This document shows, in pieces, positions 12,421 through 24,780 of a stretch of DNA of 64,000 nucleotides; position 1 is the first letter of the stretch; every line of letters starts with the position of its first letter. The translations under genes and the position numbers were made by a program. Source of the DNA: Reticulitermes speratus (lineage: Eukaryota > Arthropoda > Insecta > Blattodea > Rhinotermitidae); NCBI GenBank assembly GCA_021186555.1, contig JAJKFL010000004.1, positions 15,446,406 through 15,510,405 on the forward strand, given 5' to 3'. A model generated the notes under the pieces. It ran no database searches and was not told the DNA's origin. It was given only the letters and a program-made list of their open reading frames with translations.

Positions 12421-14490
12421 AGGTCTTAGGAGGACCGAAAGTCATGATATGTCAAATTACCCGCTACAAAGCATAGCATGCCAGGAGACCAGAATCGACA
12501 TGGAAACATCACATCTCGCATAGGTATAGTATGTTGTATCCCTCACTAGTAGATACAGTTAGAAAGGTGCTTGAATAACTGAAAACAGACTATCCTCCTT
12601 ATGAGACAGGAATATAAGTGCGACATAATTTGTCTGTAACATACCGATTCTCGTTTCCAAGCTCCCTTTGTCCGTTATCAGGTCACTGTGTTACGTAACG
12701 CGATATCTTTAATTTTAAAATCTTTTCGGTAGTTTTCAGTAGACCTAATTAATTAAAATTAATATTGTGCATAGGAATGTAGCAAAGTATTTTCAATGGA
12801 ATTAAAATACTCGTTAAGGAACAAGAAATAAACCTGGAAAATAACTATAATTTAAGAATTACTGATTTCCTTATATATTATGCTGTAACTAATGTACCTA
12901 GAACGTGTTTAACTTTTTAGCTGATGCACTGTGATATGAAATTTTAAATGTGAATAATCCCTTGGAAAAATTGAAAGAACTTCCGACTGTATGGAGGAAT
13001 GCTACATTCTGTGTCCAATATTAGAGGTTACTGGAAACTGCGTCCTGCAGAACGAAAGCAGCCAAGAAAGTACGTTATGAATTCACGTCTTCGTTAACCA
13101 TTTTTCAAACCACATATATATTATAATCATGAAACAACATTTCATTTCTGTCAGAAGATTTCATCTTTAAAGAACCCCACCTCTGCTTTGGCATCTAACT
13201 CCCTTCAAGGACTTCTGACGAGAAGAAAATCTGTTAACCATGTTACGTTTTCTGTTGGCGCGGAATGTATTGCTTTTTGAGGAATGTAAATCCTTCTTCC
13301 GAGTGCAGATGCTGGAAAATAAGATGAAAATTGGGTAAAGAAGTCCTGCATTCGTGGTGTAAGATCTATGCATATTTAATGTTGAGAACATGGGAAAAAG
13401 AAAAACAGTGGGAAATCAGGTCATAGAAAATAGACGTTAATAGAGAGTGATGGATATTTGTTAGTGCCCCGTTGATAGTTGTGTATTGTGTGAAACAGAA
13501 GACAGTTTACATTAAAGATAATTCAAGAGAGACGACAATATATGAGACATTATACTGGCAGTGTTTTACCCCCGGTTCATCCTGAGTTACGATATACTAC
13601 AGAAGCAGGTTCTATACCTTCCTTCAGTTTATAGTACGTGCCGAGTTCATTGGTTCTTCATTATGATTGTAGAAGTTATTTTGGTTTTGCAATTTAGTTG
13701 CGAATATTCCAAATAATTAGCATCGTAACGGTGTATGAGGGTAAAATAACATGCGAATTTAAGAAATCTATTTATACTGTATTTAGCACAAGGTATAATA
13801 ACACATATGTGTAAAATGTCTAACACATTGATAACAGTAAATCATAAAATATCGAGTTCCTAAATATCACACTCAGGTTGACAGAATATTTTTCTGTTTC
13901 GGAAATTGGATTCGTAGACCGACTAAGTATTTCTATTTTCCTAAGCCCGTCCGCTTAAAAGCCAGAAGAATAAACCTGTCCCAAATTAGATCACGACTGC
14001 TTCCTTCCACATTCTTTCAATTTCATTACGCATGTCACATCCTACGATCCCGCGTTATTTGTGTTACTGACAACTTAGTTAAAAAACAGTAATTGAAGAA
14101 ATTAAAGAGCACATGAAGAGTAAAGATTTAGAGCTGAAACATGTTTCTATATTGTATCTTTAATAATGAATGCTTGTTGTTGTACCTGACTGCTGAACAG
14201 AGGTTGTCTACATAACATAAATGGATGTACTAATTTAAAAAAAAGGATTTGGACAATGTAGCTACGGCTTGTTACAGGGTTGTTTACAGTTGGACGGACT
14301 TCGTCACATTTTCATAAATGTGTTAGCTTTATCAACGTATTACCATTTTGTCCGGAACTGCTGTGAACAGACATAACATACCATAATTTTATGTTATCAT
14401 TCATTCCGTGCATTGTGGCTGTAATTTACTATTGTATCAACACATGCACATACAATGTGTAAAATATGACAAAATGTTTCTGCATGTAAG
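12421..14490. other. Unassigned sequence
   Basis: I see no gene, RNA or recognisable repeat in this stretch. Confidence 0.5.
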
Positions 14491-14534
14491 CTCTCCTACA
14501 TGTTTCGGCTAGTGTTTGCCATTCTCAGGGAGAG
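14491..14534 (-). ncRNA. Hammerhead-ribozyme-like motif, family 1
   Basis: On the minus strand: stem I arm CTCTCC, core CTGAGAA, extra T, helix II GGC...GCC with a long loop, GAA, palindromic helix III ACATGT, cleavage-site base A, then stem I arm GGAGAG. Stem I pairs over six consecutive bases although it encloses the whole motif. One core base departs from the hammerhead consensus CUGANGA (the conserved G8 reads A), so this copy is probably inactive. It is the best example of stem I complementarity in the window. Confidence 0.55.
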
Positions 14535-17025
14535 GATGACACAAAGGAATTTGTACAAGTATGAAGTTACATCATCGTCGAAATAGATACAGTGCAAAAA
14601 TGTAAGCAATTGCAGCTATACACTTAATAGCGTAAATATTATACTGCTCATATATCCATAGTTAAAAATTCTGTAACATTTCGTTGTCTACGATGTATGT
14701 GGATAGCTGTGTGCATAGAAACATCTAATGTGGCTTCTTCGATCCTAAAGGATCTAGTTCTTGTAACGTGTTGGGATGTGCACGTGCACACCACAACATC
14801 TTCAGGAGGAGCGTTTCTTTTAGGCCTGTCAACAATAAACCAGAATATGTGTCGGTGATCAGATGAGTGTTAAACAGTTTGTATTTGTCTGCGTTAACTT
14901 AAGTGTTTAACATTTATCTCATCATTGAAACATATTTCAGTGATAAGCCTAAAGTATTCTGCTTTGGGAGATGAGCATATTGCCGAATGAAACATGCAGA
15001 TGACATATAAGCGACGTAAATAAAATTAAAACAAAGATAGTGTTGTGAGGAGTTTTAAGTACACTGTGTAAATAAAGGAAAATGATATGGGCTTTAATGT
15101 GAAGACCCCTGTAGCTCTTTCTCCCCCAACCGAGGATTTTGATAGGAAATATTATTTCCAGTGCCAGCAATGATCCATACGCGCCCATGTGCAAACAACA
15201 AACCAAAACTAACACCCGTTAGTGATCTCTCTTCATAACGTACGATATTAGTTTCAGTTTAAAAAGACTGCTCGTCATGTTTATAACAGAAGCGACTGCA
15301 ATAGAGGGAGATTGGTTGACATGATATCTCTGAGGAAGACATTGATTACAACTCACAAAAAACGTATCACAAGAAAATTACACCGTAAGGAATGTGACTT
15401 CATATTATACGAGTATGCCCATCCTAAACGCGTCTTTGAGAAATTATCTTTAACCACCAGTATATTGACTTATATATACACATTAGTCGATGTCCTTCAC
15501 GTAACGTAATTTATTAAGACTGCATGTATTGCGTTTCTTCTGCAATGTTTTCATCTTATATGGGGGGACCTTCTGTGAAATAAATCTCTAACGTCGTAAA
15601 ATGTTAGGTTCTCAGTAGCGTAGCTATGCATATTGCAGCTTTCTGGAATGTACACGGCGTCAAATTTCAGACGACGGTAACCTTCAGATATACAATTTCC
15701 AAATCAACGAGTAGAGCGTACATATCGGTACATTCCAGTCTCAGTTGGTCCCGCACAATTCCATCCCTTGAAGACGATTTCTGGAAAAACGCCTTTAAAT
15801 ATTCCCCCTACAATAGAGATCAAGGTGCGAGTAATTAGTCGTCCGTCTAGGACGCAAGCTGGAGGAAAATGTGAAGGTTAACAATTACATGAGTAACGTT
15901 TATGATGATGGGATAAATGAACCTTAAAGAATAAGACACTAATATTTGGCATTAATTGAAATATTTGTCGGGATATAAACATAGTCTCTATATTTCGTTT
16001 TCAGAAATAGTCCAGTTCAAATCGCAGAGTGAAGGGCTAGCCTCGAGGATTTTAACTTAGCTGTTACATTCAGTACACAGGAATGTGTCCTGAAATCATT
16101 ACGAACATTTGGATAACTATTTCATACAAACCCTTGTATCACATAACGTTTCTTTTATTCCCTAAGATACAAAATTACGATCATAAAAGGAATGAGGCGT
16201 AAATGGAAGGACAATTATACCGGACCTTAAGAAAAATGTGTCTGAGCGTGGAATTGAATAAAATTACGTCAGCAGGCCACAGCGACCAGCGGACGGCTCT
16301 TTGAATATGATAATAAACCTTCGTCCTCAGTACAAGGTGGAGAATTTCTTGGTTAGTTGATGAGTATCACATTCTCATTCATTTTCTGGGCTGGTTTATT
16401 ATGGGTTTGTATTGTATACTATAGCTACTCTTTCAGTGTGACCTCACAACAAAAGTTGTGCACAAAACCAGGTTCTTGTAAGCATAAGTGTGTTGTTTTA
16501 GTCAAGCGTCTAATCTCAAAGAATCTCGATGAAGTAGAGAAAAATAGTTTTGTGACAAAATATGCTGAGAAAGGCGGGACTGTTCATGTGGCACCAACAC
16601 AGCCTGCATGTCAACGACGTAATTTATTTGAGAGTCAATGAAAATATATGGTTTTGTGAATTTTATCTTCAGCCGCACTCTAAATGATATATGGGACAGA
16701 TAGGGTAGTATAGTGAACATATATCAGAGAATACTGCTCGTACGTGCGAGAAAACTCTAGACAGGAAGAAACGCCAACGCATGGGAACTTAAAAACAAGA
16801 ACTTGTACCAAATTATTTTCTACCTCATTACGTAACAGCACTGGAATCAACAACATATGAGCTGTACTACATCACGATTGTTTTGAAGTCGAAAGTCATA
16901 AATTAATGATAATCACTTACTTCTCACGTATTTGCTGTTATCATTATTTGGTTTTTAAAATTAATCTTCTGATATACAAGATGGTAGGATCATATTGAAA
17001 TTATTTTTAAATGAGTAGGGCAGGT
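14535..17025. other. Unassigned sequence with one unexplained 94-codon frame
   Basis: No family is recognised. The frame at 16357-16641 (plus) starts with ATG ATG and a strongly hydrophobic stretch of about 25 residues that could act as a signal or membrane segment. It then becomes hydrophilic with four cysteines (KLCTKPGSCKHKC and PACQ). I see no promoter, splice signal or homology that would make it a gene. I record it only as the best unexplained frame in this stretch. Confidence 0.3.
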
Positions 17026-17240
17026 GTAGAATGAGCTCATCTGGCACAGGCTGTGGACCTGTGGCGGAGTAATTTATATATGGTTATGAGCCTGCCGGTT
17101 CCAACAATGGCGGATGAATTCTTTGTCACGTGAGCTACCCAAATACACTCTTCTTCATGGCGTGCGTGATTTAGCAAATTAGTGAGCATTGTGAGTACTT
17201 ACGCGTTTCACCCACCGGCCCGTATCCAAAAATAAGGTGA
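17026..17240 (+). mobile_element. Possible tRNA-derived SINE
   Basis: The stretch from GAGCTCATCTGGCACAGGC to GAGCCTGCCGGTTCC resembles an A-box followed at tRNA-like spacing by a B-box (GGTTCNA). A GC-richer body then contains CACCCACCGGCCCGTATCC. I see no second copy in the window and no target duplication, so the call is tentative. Confidence 0.3.
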
Positions 17241-19084
17241 GAGTACGTGGGTGGGAATACTTGTACAGAACGATCACGTGAAATTTCAGTAACAACAGGC
17301 GATGTAACGCGTTAGAATATGAACCCGCACACTTAAAAAAAACTCGTAAGTCCACAGAATGAATGTGATAATTTAGGCATGTATAAATTAGAAAATATAA
17401 GAGTAACGCGCCAATTCTGACGCATTCGCTCTTTGTTTAATTATCTTGAAAAACTAAGAAGTATGAAAAATTTGCGTTGAGTATAAAATGTAGCTTATTT
17501 CATTTTTTGTACTGTGTAAATATTTAGCGAGTCACGCTCGATATGCACCAGAATTCACGTAGTTCTTCGTTTAAAGTGTCCGTTATTTTTATCTTATTTC
17601 AATAAAAATTGGAATGCGTCAAAAAATTTCAGCGGGTCTCGAATTCTTACTTACGAATTCAGGAAAAACACATATAAAAAGATAATCTACACAGTTTTGT
17701 AACTTTCTTTATGAACGTTGTAGAAATAATTTGTAAAATATTTTGGTCTTTTGAAAATTAGAGGGTAAGTTCAACAAATCAGCGGTGGTGTATTAAATGT
17801 TTTATAAAACGAAACACATTTTTACACGCTCGTGTATTCAGTTTCAGAAGCTAGAAAAAGAAAAGCAAGGTGCATTCTTTTATTTACAACGATCCATGAC
17901 ATTTTTCCAGTTTCAGTTACGCGCTAACGGTTTCGCAGATTCACTTAAATTCTTACATTTGTAGTAGCACTTAAAATCTGTTTGCTCGCCCATCAAAAGA
18001 AGAAGCAATGAAACCTTTTAAGTACAAAATGTCATGCGTGTATTACGTTCAGACCACTGGATTGGAGGCAGATAAACCCAAGGGGGAAGTGTAAGGGATA
18101 TTCTTACCCGCTTCTTCACATATTTCAGGAACCCAGGACGCCGAAAGGCTATTGATTTCGGAGGGACATTAAACTTCATAGCAAAGGCTGATATATGTGT
18201 ATTTGGATTGTTTTAATATACTCACCGAATTGTCAGAACTTTACCATAGATTTTGCACAACTGAAATATGAATTAGTAACACAGAAAGGAACGTCTTCTC
18301 ACATTATAGAGAACTTACATGTCCTGTTACAAATATATTGTGTTGATATTGAGATCGGTCTGAAAAGAACATAAGTAGAATTTGCGTTTGGTAAACCATT
18401 AGCTATCGGTGGTGTTGGTTCGATATAATCGGAAGGTTTTTGAATGATACTATAACGTGTTTTGCCTACCAGTGCGTAAATAATAACTGGCCTTTTTGCC
18501 TTTGCCTGCTTGTTACCAGTAGGGGTTAGAGAGTATCCACCCAACGTAAAGTTACGGAATCTTGCACTCTCATTATTCTACGTCATAAATAGGCTAAAGT
18601 GATATGCACGTATTATAATGGTTATGTCACTTTCGGAGGTAAAGTATTATTTGTATCCTGGTAAAAGACGGTCCTAACCACCTATCTACCTTAACAGCTA
18701 CATGCTATCCATCTTAACAACACGGCACGCAGCATCCTGGCTGCAAACTGAATAGTTGCATAGCTGGTTATTTCCCTGTTTTATAGATACAAAGGTACAT
18801 TGCCGTAGTCAAAACGTCCGCCACTTAACCATGATCTACGCCTCTACAGTCCACTTACTCTCTCACACCACATTTCTCAGAGGCACATTAGCGAGGTTTT
18901 AAAAAATACGTGCAGGCTTCTTTTGACGTTTATCCACTAAAATATAGTACAAATTTCTCACTTCAAAATACGGGCTATGTGTTCAAACCATCCAATCCTG
19001 CTTGATTAAATCACCGTACTAAAAATAGATACGGAATCCAATTAGTAAACTTTCGTGCCACAGTATGCCGCTTTTGGAGTTTAG
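17241..19084. other. Unassigned sequence
   Basis: I see no gene, RNA or recognisable repeat in this stretch. Confidence 0.5.
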
Positions 19085-19310
19085 TGCGTTCTGTATCAAC
19101 TGCAGCACCTTGAAGCGCCGAAGATGAATGTGATTTGTGAATGATGGAGAACAACAGCGTTATATTTTTAAAGTTGTTTTTAGTCGCAATTTATAGGATG
19201 ATGTATCAACTGCAGTACTTATAAAGGGCGAAAGAATTGACTGGTGAATGAAGGGATAATTGCAGTGACCTAATTAGAGATTTGCTTCTTGTTTATTTAA
19301 TTATGCTGTA
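19085..19310. repeat. Two diverged direct-repeat units, about 110 bp apart
   Basis: TGTATCAACTGCAGCACCT at 19092 recurs as TGTATCAACTGCAGTACTT at 19202. Each is followed by a related GCG-AAG...TGAATGA stretch. It is an old tandem duplication, or two fragments of one dispersed repeat. Confidence 0.5.
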
Positions 19311-19902
19311 TGAGCTGAGATTTTACACTGTGATGAATTTTAGGTCGATAGTGACGTGGACATTTCATATCAGAAGTAATCATGGAATGTTTAAAGGTGT
19401 GTGATTAGAGATTGTGGTCTCCTGGATTATGACATCGTAAGGGAATAAAACTGGTTAGCAACTTTCGGGAGAAAAATGGACCTACTTCTGCCCTAAAAAC
19501 TGGGATATCAGGCCCAACTAAAACGTTGGTAAAAACGCACTAAATTACATAGCGCCAGTTTCAGCGTTGCGTTACACCTTTTCCGTAATTTTCGAAGGCA
19601 GCATCTTGAACTTGGTGGGCCACTTGTGCAAGCGCAAGGCTGGGCCACATTGTCTACGTATTTGTGTCACACAGTTTTATAAAAAGTAATTTTTGTTAGC
19701 CCCAAGCGTATTAAGTTATAAGTTACAGTTGGCGAAATACTACTACTATATTAAATGGAAGTATACTCGTGCAATAATATCTTACGTCTGCACTTTAAGT
19801 GGATTAAATCTTCAAGTTAGCAGGTGGGATAAGAATTTAAATGGAATTGCTTGAAGAAAGCGGGAGAGCATGACGAGTGTTGCAGTTATTTTACACCAAG
19901 GC

Positions 19903-20123
19903 CTTGTTTTACGCCCTAGTTGTGTTCCTGAAAAAACGTGGGCGTAAATAAAAAGGGCGTAAATGAAAAACGATATTCCCATAGCAATAAGGGTTTAGCG
20001 TAATAGAACGCAGCCAACCAAAAGACGTTAAGGGGAAAATGGGAGGGCATAAATTAAGGAGTGTTGTAAATTAGTATGGGGCGGTAAAGCAAAAAGGCGT
20101 AAAACAAACGGCCGTAAAACAAG
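19903..20123. mobile_element. Small non-autonomous element with TIRs (MITE-like), GCGTAAA-rich
   Basis: The ends are inverted: CTTGTTTTACGCCC on the left and GGCCGTAAAACAAG on the right, flanked by GGC on both sides (a possible 3-bp target duplication). The interior repeats the terminal word GGGCGTAAA or GGCGTAAA several times (near 19940, 19957, 20092), so the inside looks made from copies of its own end. There is no coding capacity and I cannot name the superfamily. Confidence 0.55.
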
Positions 20124-20217
20124 GGCTACATGTACTTGCCTGACACACACGAATTCACGGGCACCCATATGCTGTTACAGAAGCAAAATTATAACAGATC
20201 ATTGCTGAAAAGTGACA

Positions 20218-20455
20218 GATGGTTTCATAAAGGCAGAGTTCTCGCAACTTGTAAGAGAAAAAAACAAAAATTAAATCTTCAACACAAAAGAAAAATGAGT
20301 TTCCGTTGATATGCTCCCAGTTTCTCTAGAGTGATAGATGGTTTCATAGAAGCAGAGCTTTTCTCAAGTTTTGAGGAAAATAATAAGAATTAAATCGTTG
20401 AAGCGAATTCGAAATAAATCTTCGTTTATTTGCGCCCCGTTTCTTTGAAACGCCT
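20218..20455. repeat. Two-unit tandem duplication, period about 119 bp
   Basis: GATGGTTTCATAAAGGCAGAG at 20218 recurs as GATGGTTTCATAGAAGCAGAG at 20337. Similar downstream words are shared (AATTAAATC, TGCTCCCAGTTTCT against TGCGCCCCGTTTCTT). The units are clearly diverged. Confidence 0.6.
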
Positions 20456-21868
20456 GCACATACGCTATTGATGACCGAGGTAAATTCAATAGGAGTAATC
20501 AAAGAATTTGACCCTAGTATCCAAGACAAATTAAATGGCATTGTTACAATTGTTTCCTGAGTACGTCGGTACTCGTCATTATTACTTTACCAGTGCCCCA
20601 TATTCATTCGTTTATGTATCACCGGCGCTGTATATTCTAATCAATTCACAGAGTCGTTAAACAAACCACTTTAAGAGAGGTAGGATACAGAGCTTAGGAC
20701 GGGTGAGGAGTCAGGACAATTCTGTCATAGAGACTGTGCTGCGGGCTGACGTCCAAGGAACTGTGTTTCTATGTACGACAGGACAGGAGATTTTTCTCTT
20801 CTCTAAAATATCCAGACCCAAGGTTCTGTTTCCGGAAATAAAGGAACCGGGGAGTGAAACTGACCACGGACCTCCATCTGGCAGCTGTGTTAAGAATACT
20901 TGGAACCTACCTCCACTGTCGCATCCGCCTTCATCGTGTACACAATGACAACTTCACCTTTACCTCTTTCATAGCCATGCTACTCGAAATACTAGACCTC
21001 ACCATTAAATTTATGAACATTCATATTTACGACGTAACTAAATGTTGCTGTCTACAATCCATCTATTCTCCTAAATCCCTTCACCGTCCGTTCTACTGTC
21101 ACTCTTATTATAGGCAATTTATCTATGGTGAGGGAAACAGTATTTTTATTTGACATAATTTTACACTGTTTTATTCCTTGTTGTTCCCTTTGTTGTTCCG
21201 AGTATACCTCTTGAGCTGTTTTTAATGTTTCACATTAAGTGTGTAATAGAGAGTAAGTTATGCATGTGTTGGAAACATCTCCTTACCTCCTCTCACTTCT
21301 TTTCTCTTCCACTGCAAAGCGCGACAAGTCAGAATTTCTACTCGTGCAGTTATTTTGCTGACAGGTTAATTAATCTAAGTGAAAACTGTAACAATACTTC
21401 ATAAAGTTATAATCACATTCACGTACTTACTAACCACGTCAGAAATGTGGTCTGCGTAACTTATTTCACACGGAAATAGAGGTTTATGGTACCTTCATGT
21501 CAGTGTCTCTCTGTGAAAATTGTAAGTAATTAGGTGCAGGAGTTTTATAAAATTCTGCATAAACCCCACGACGTGTTATCTGAGTAAGTTCTGATTCACT
21601 GCCGTCAATGTTATCACCATGGAAGCCATGCGAATGTGGTGTAGCGAGTTATTATGGTCGTCGTTAATCTCAGTGATATTTCTTCTTCATCGTATTCGCC
21701 TTTACGGTCTGGGCCATCCGGCCTTTCCCAGTTCAGTGAAGGTGTGAATGTTATAGACAACATAAACACAGAATAAACGCCTGTGGCTGCTGCCATGCAG
21801 GACACTCAGTGGCAGATGCCGGCGACTACCAGGCGATGAAATGTTTCGTAAGACACAGTAGTCAGTAG
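20456..21868. other. Unassigned sequence
   Basis: Overlapping plus-strand frames at 20703-20948 and 20854-21153 are open but carry no motif I recognise. I see nothing else. Confidence 0.45.
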
Positions 21869-21995
21869 TCAACTGCGTGTTCGGCCACGGCCACTGAGTG
21901 GCCCCTATGAAAGCGGCCTTACTTCATGACCCGAGTGGAATCGAAACCACGAATTTACTGTCTGAACCACTGAAGAATTATACGCCTTAAACCCC
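21869..21995 (-). mobile_element. Possible tRNA-derived SINE head
   Basis: The minus strand has a B-box-like GTGGTTTCGATTCCAC and, about 20 bp upstream, CAGTGGTTCAGACAG. This spacing is what a tRNA-derived promoter would show. There is no tail, no target duplication and no second copy in the window. Confidence 0.3.
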
Positions 21996-22079
21996 GCCGC
22001 TCTTTTTATGAAGATCGATGTATTCTGGAATGTAATGCTGTGTAGTCTGATAGAGTCTAACGACTATTTTTATGAGCCT

Positions 22080-22190
22080 GCTCTCTCCACCAGACCTCGG
22101 CAATGGATAGAGGAGGTTTCTCCGAAACGTCTATAACTTTTTATTGGAATACAGGATGTAAAGTCCCAACAAGCAGCAGTTTTATATTTA
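22080..22190 (+). repeat. Right half of a hammerhead repeat, family 2, degenerate
   Basis: CTCCGAAACGTCTATAA is followed by GATGTAAAGTCCCAACA. This matches in order the right arm of the element at 33165 (GAAACGTCGGTGCAGAATT then GCGTAATATCCCAGGA). Helix II and the GAAAC-GTC segment are visible but the upstream CTGANGA core is not preserved. Confidence 0.4.
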
Positions 22191-22889
22191 CCGCAATGAG
22201 AAAAAATCTCTCGTATGTCATTAGCTACTTCATATTGAATAATGCAGTAATTTTAATTGTAAAATGTCAACGTGAGTGACTGTGGCGTCTCTTCAGTTTA
22301 AGATCATATAATTAGGCATGATAAGAACTGACTGCAGAGTAGATGACCGGTTCTGATTACCGGCAGAGATTGTTCTCTGCACCACCTCTACATCGGTTTT
22401 GGAATTCACCCAGGTTCCTATCCACTGGAAACCCGAGGATATTACGGCCAGAGCGTGAATGTGACCACTCTTTTGACGTGAATACGTCTTTAAATTCGGT
22501 CCGGTGTAGGAGGGTCTCTACGAAAACTCTAGCGACCAAAAAAATGGCAAGATTTGTCGCGCTTATATCTCGTAAACTATAAATGATAATGTAATTATTT
22601 AAATTTTGTTGGATAGAGGGTTGATGTCCGTATCTAAAATGGTGGGTAGTGGGGGTGTGCAGCGGTGAGGGGGGGAGGGGTAGCGCTTGTGCGTGAACAC
22701 TGAAAATGGCGACGCCGCGCGGCGTTTGGGCAGTGTAACTTTGGATTGCGAAGAGATAGGACGTTGAAATAGGTGTCGATGTGTAGAGAATAAGAGGATC
22801 TACAATATTATTTAGCAATAATAACCGATAAAATAAAATTTATAAAGTTATAAGCCGATAAGTGTGCTGAGTTGAAGAAACGTTTCATA
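22191..22889. other. GC-richer leader in front of the basic ORF
   Basis: Around 22620-22740 the base composition rises (GTGGGGGTGTGCAGCGG, GACGCCGCGCGGCG), unlike the flanking AT-rich DNA. It sits just ahead of the ORF at 22890. It may be the promoter or leader of that ORF or part of the same unidentified element. I see no TIRs or LTRs. Confidence 0.3.
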
Positions 22890-23114
22890 ATGTCGAAAAA
22901 ATTGCAAAGGAAATATGAACAGAAATGTAAGAAACGTATATCATTGGAAAGAAAACTTCAAAAGGAATCAGAAAAGCCCAAATTGACTAATGCCGAACGA
23001 AGCAGATTGTATAGAGAGCGTAAGAAAGCCGAGCGCGTCAACGCCGGCGCGAGTACTTCGAGTGCGCCGCTACTATGCCATATGTATCTTACTTCTCCTA
23101 TCATCGGCCTTTGA
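22890..23114 (+). CDS. Small basic protein or 5' exon, unknown function
   Basis: This is a 74-codon frame whose first ATG encodes MSKK. Residues 1-50 are very rich in Lys, Arg and Glu (KLQRKYEQKCKKRISLERK, then NAERSRLYRERKKAERV), as expected of a charged helix or coiled coil. A Ser/Ala-rich turn (NAGASTSSAP) and a short hydrophobic end follow. The pattern NAERSRLYRERKK recalls the basic N-termini of some transposon-encoded and DNA-binding proteins. I do not recognise the family. It ends in TGATAAATAAA, so a polyadenylation signal overlaps the stop. It may be a short gene, a first exon or a fossil. Confidence 0.3.
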   Translation: MSKKLQRKYEQKCKKRISLERKLQKESEKPKLTNAERSRLYRERKKAERVNAGASTSSAPLLCHMYLTSPIIGL

Positions 23115-23455
23115 TAAATAAAATTATACTTCACTTATAACCACCAAGACTTTATTCATTTACATCTTACCCTTCCTCTAATAACACAAAGACGGATTTA
23201 CGCCTTAAACGATTGCGGTTGTGTCCCCGTACACAAGCCACGAATTTTTTTTTTATTATATTCACGAGTTAATGTGTGGAGTTTTATTTCAACTTAAGCA
23301 CACACCTTAATTTTGCTTAAGTGTAGGGTCAACCTTCAAGTGTTCAACTACCAGAGTGATATGAAAAATAAATGTTTCGAAGTTTTGATAACAATTATAT
23401 GTAGAAATTGTTATTTTTTACTACTCAATGTCAAACACCGTTCTCAGAAAACCCA

Positions 23456-23506
23456 ATGCTATTTTACCGGTCCACGAATGAGAGAAGGTTGACAATCACT
23501 ATGGCA
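23456..23506. mobile_element. Solo hAT-like terminus
   Basis: CCGGTCCACGAATGAGAG-AAGGTTGACAATCACT resembles the right end of hAT elements (family pattern AGGTTGGGAATCACTG). No matching left end is found. Confidence 0.35.
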
Positions 23507-23639
23507 GATAAAAGATAATTCTACTGCAACGATTTTATTGTTTTTCTAGGTAGCCTGTAAGAGATGTTAGGCCTGTTTTACAATGAAATTTCACACTCTT
23601 TCTATCGAAGCGAATTAGTTGCTGTGCAAATAACTGTAC

Positions 23640-23848
23640 TCATTTACGTCTCTCTCTCCAACCCACGGACGTCCAAGGGCCACACCCGTTATTGTGGGCT
23701 GTTTCGCGCGCCGTACGTGGACAAATAACAATACGTCGTGCACCTAACAGCCAAAATTATTGGCTTATTTTATAGTATACACATAATTTACAGATGTAGC
23801 CGCGCACCGCATAATACAATCGCGGCCCGCAGGTTGGATACCCATGCT
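23640..23848. mobile_element. Probable hAT-like non-autonomous remnant
   Basis: The right end, CGCGGCCCGCAGGTTGGATACCCATG, has the look of a hAT terminus (inverse: CATGGGTATCCAACCTGCGG). The interior is GC-richer than its surroundings (TTTCGCGCGCCGTACGTGG). The left end is not recognisable, so the boundary is approximate. Confidence 0.4.
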
Positions 23849-24610
23849 CTAAACCTTTCTATTTGCATCCACACCCCCGTTTTACTTTAATTAATTGTCT
23901 TTAGATGTATGCGCCTCTGTTTTGCACTGTTGTAAGTAATAATTATGTCTCAGTGTACCCTATATATACAGAACAAAAGGAAGCAGTCCTCTTATTCCTT
24001 GAAAGGTGCACTGTAAGAGGTATTAAAGATTTTCTTGGTTCTTCGTTGGATCTCACTACGCATCTCATTCACTGTAGGTGGCACTACATAAACAATGGTA
24101 AACAGTGTGCAAGGTAATCTTACTTTAATAATCCGAAGCAGCGCATAGGCAAAGAGTCTAGTTAAACCTTGCGTTCAGTTGTGACAGAAGCCACACCTCA
24201 GTCCCTTATAAGTACGTTATAAATTTTTGTTGGGAATTCTCATATAAATGTCGTACAGAACTAGAAATAATACTTCTGAGTGTCGCATAGTTAGAAAGTT
24301 TGCATGAAGAGGAGATAATGACAAGCACATCCGAGGAATCCAGATGTGAGGACAGGAAATTAGCTTTACACCAGGGTCGCTGATGGAGGTAGATCCTAAT
24401 TTCAGATTATTACTATTCACACAAACAGTAATAGCAGTAAAAAAATTCATTTTAGAATTCAGTTGGCAGTACCTTCTGTGGGGTATTATTAATGTCAAAT
24501 AACAACAAAGGGGGAAAGATGACGAAAAGTAGAGACATAAGCTAGAATAGGAGGCGAACACGTCCTAAAAAAAACTTGTAAACAAATACGAGATATGAGG
24601 CTTTCACAGC
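23849..24610. other. Unassigned sequence
   Basis: A 114-codon minus frame at 24561-24217 and a 70-codon plus frame at 23905-24117 show no family features. I see nothing else. Confidence 0.45.
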
Positions 24611-24780
24611 GATGTTCTGAAGATTTAATCCCCTGGGGTGTTACGCCTTGTCTGCTGGGACAGATATATCCTTGGTGTCTGTGTGCTAGGACTACTTGAC
24701 TTTAAGAAAAGGCACTACGCTTGTTTGAAACGTAGAAATTATGTACCAGTCTACACAGCGTAATATCCCTGAACACTTAA
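24611..24780 (+). repeat. Old full-length copy of hammerhead repeat family 2
   Basis: The left end GCGATGTTCTGAAGATTT with CCTGGGGTGTTACGCC and the right end GTAATATCCCTGAACAC match the two termini of the elements at 33165 and 49498. The middle holds a decayed hammerhead core (TTAAGAA...TTTGAAACGTAG). The palindromic arms have drifted apart. Termini in the same order as in other copies make homology likely despite divergence. Confidence 0.45.

Noticed and set aside
22357-22818. 153-codon minus-strand frame
   Set aside because: No motif; proline/threonine/serine-rich translation of the GC-rich leader ahead of the 22890 ORF. Looks like a chance opening.
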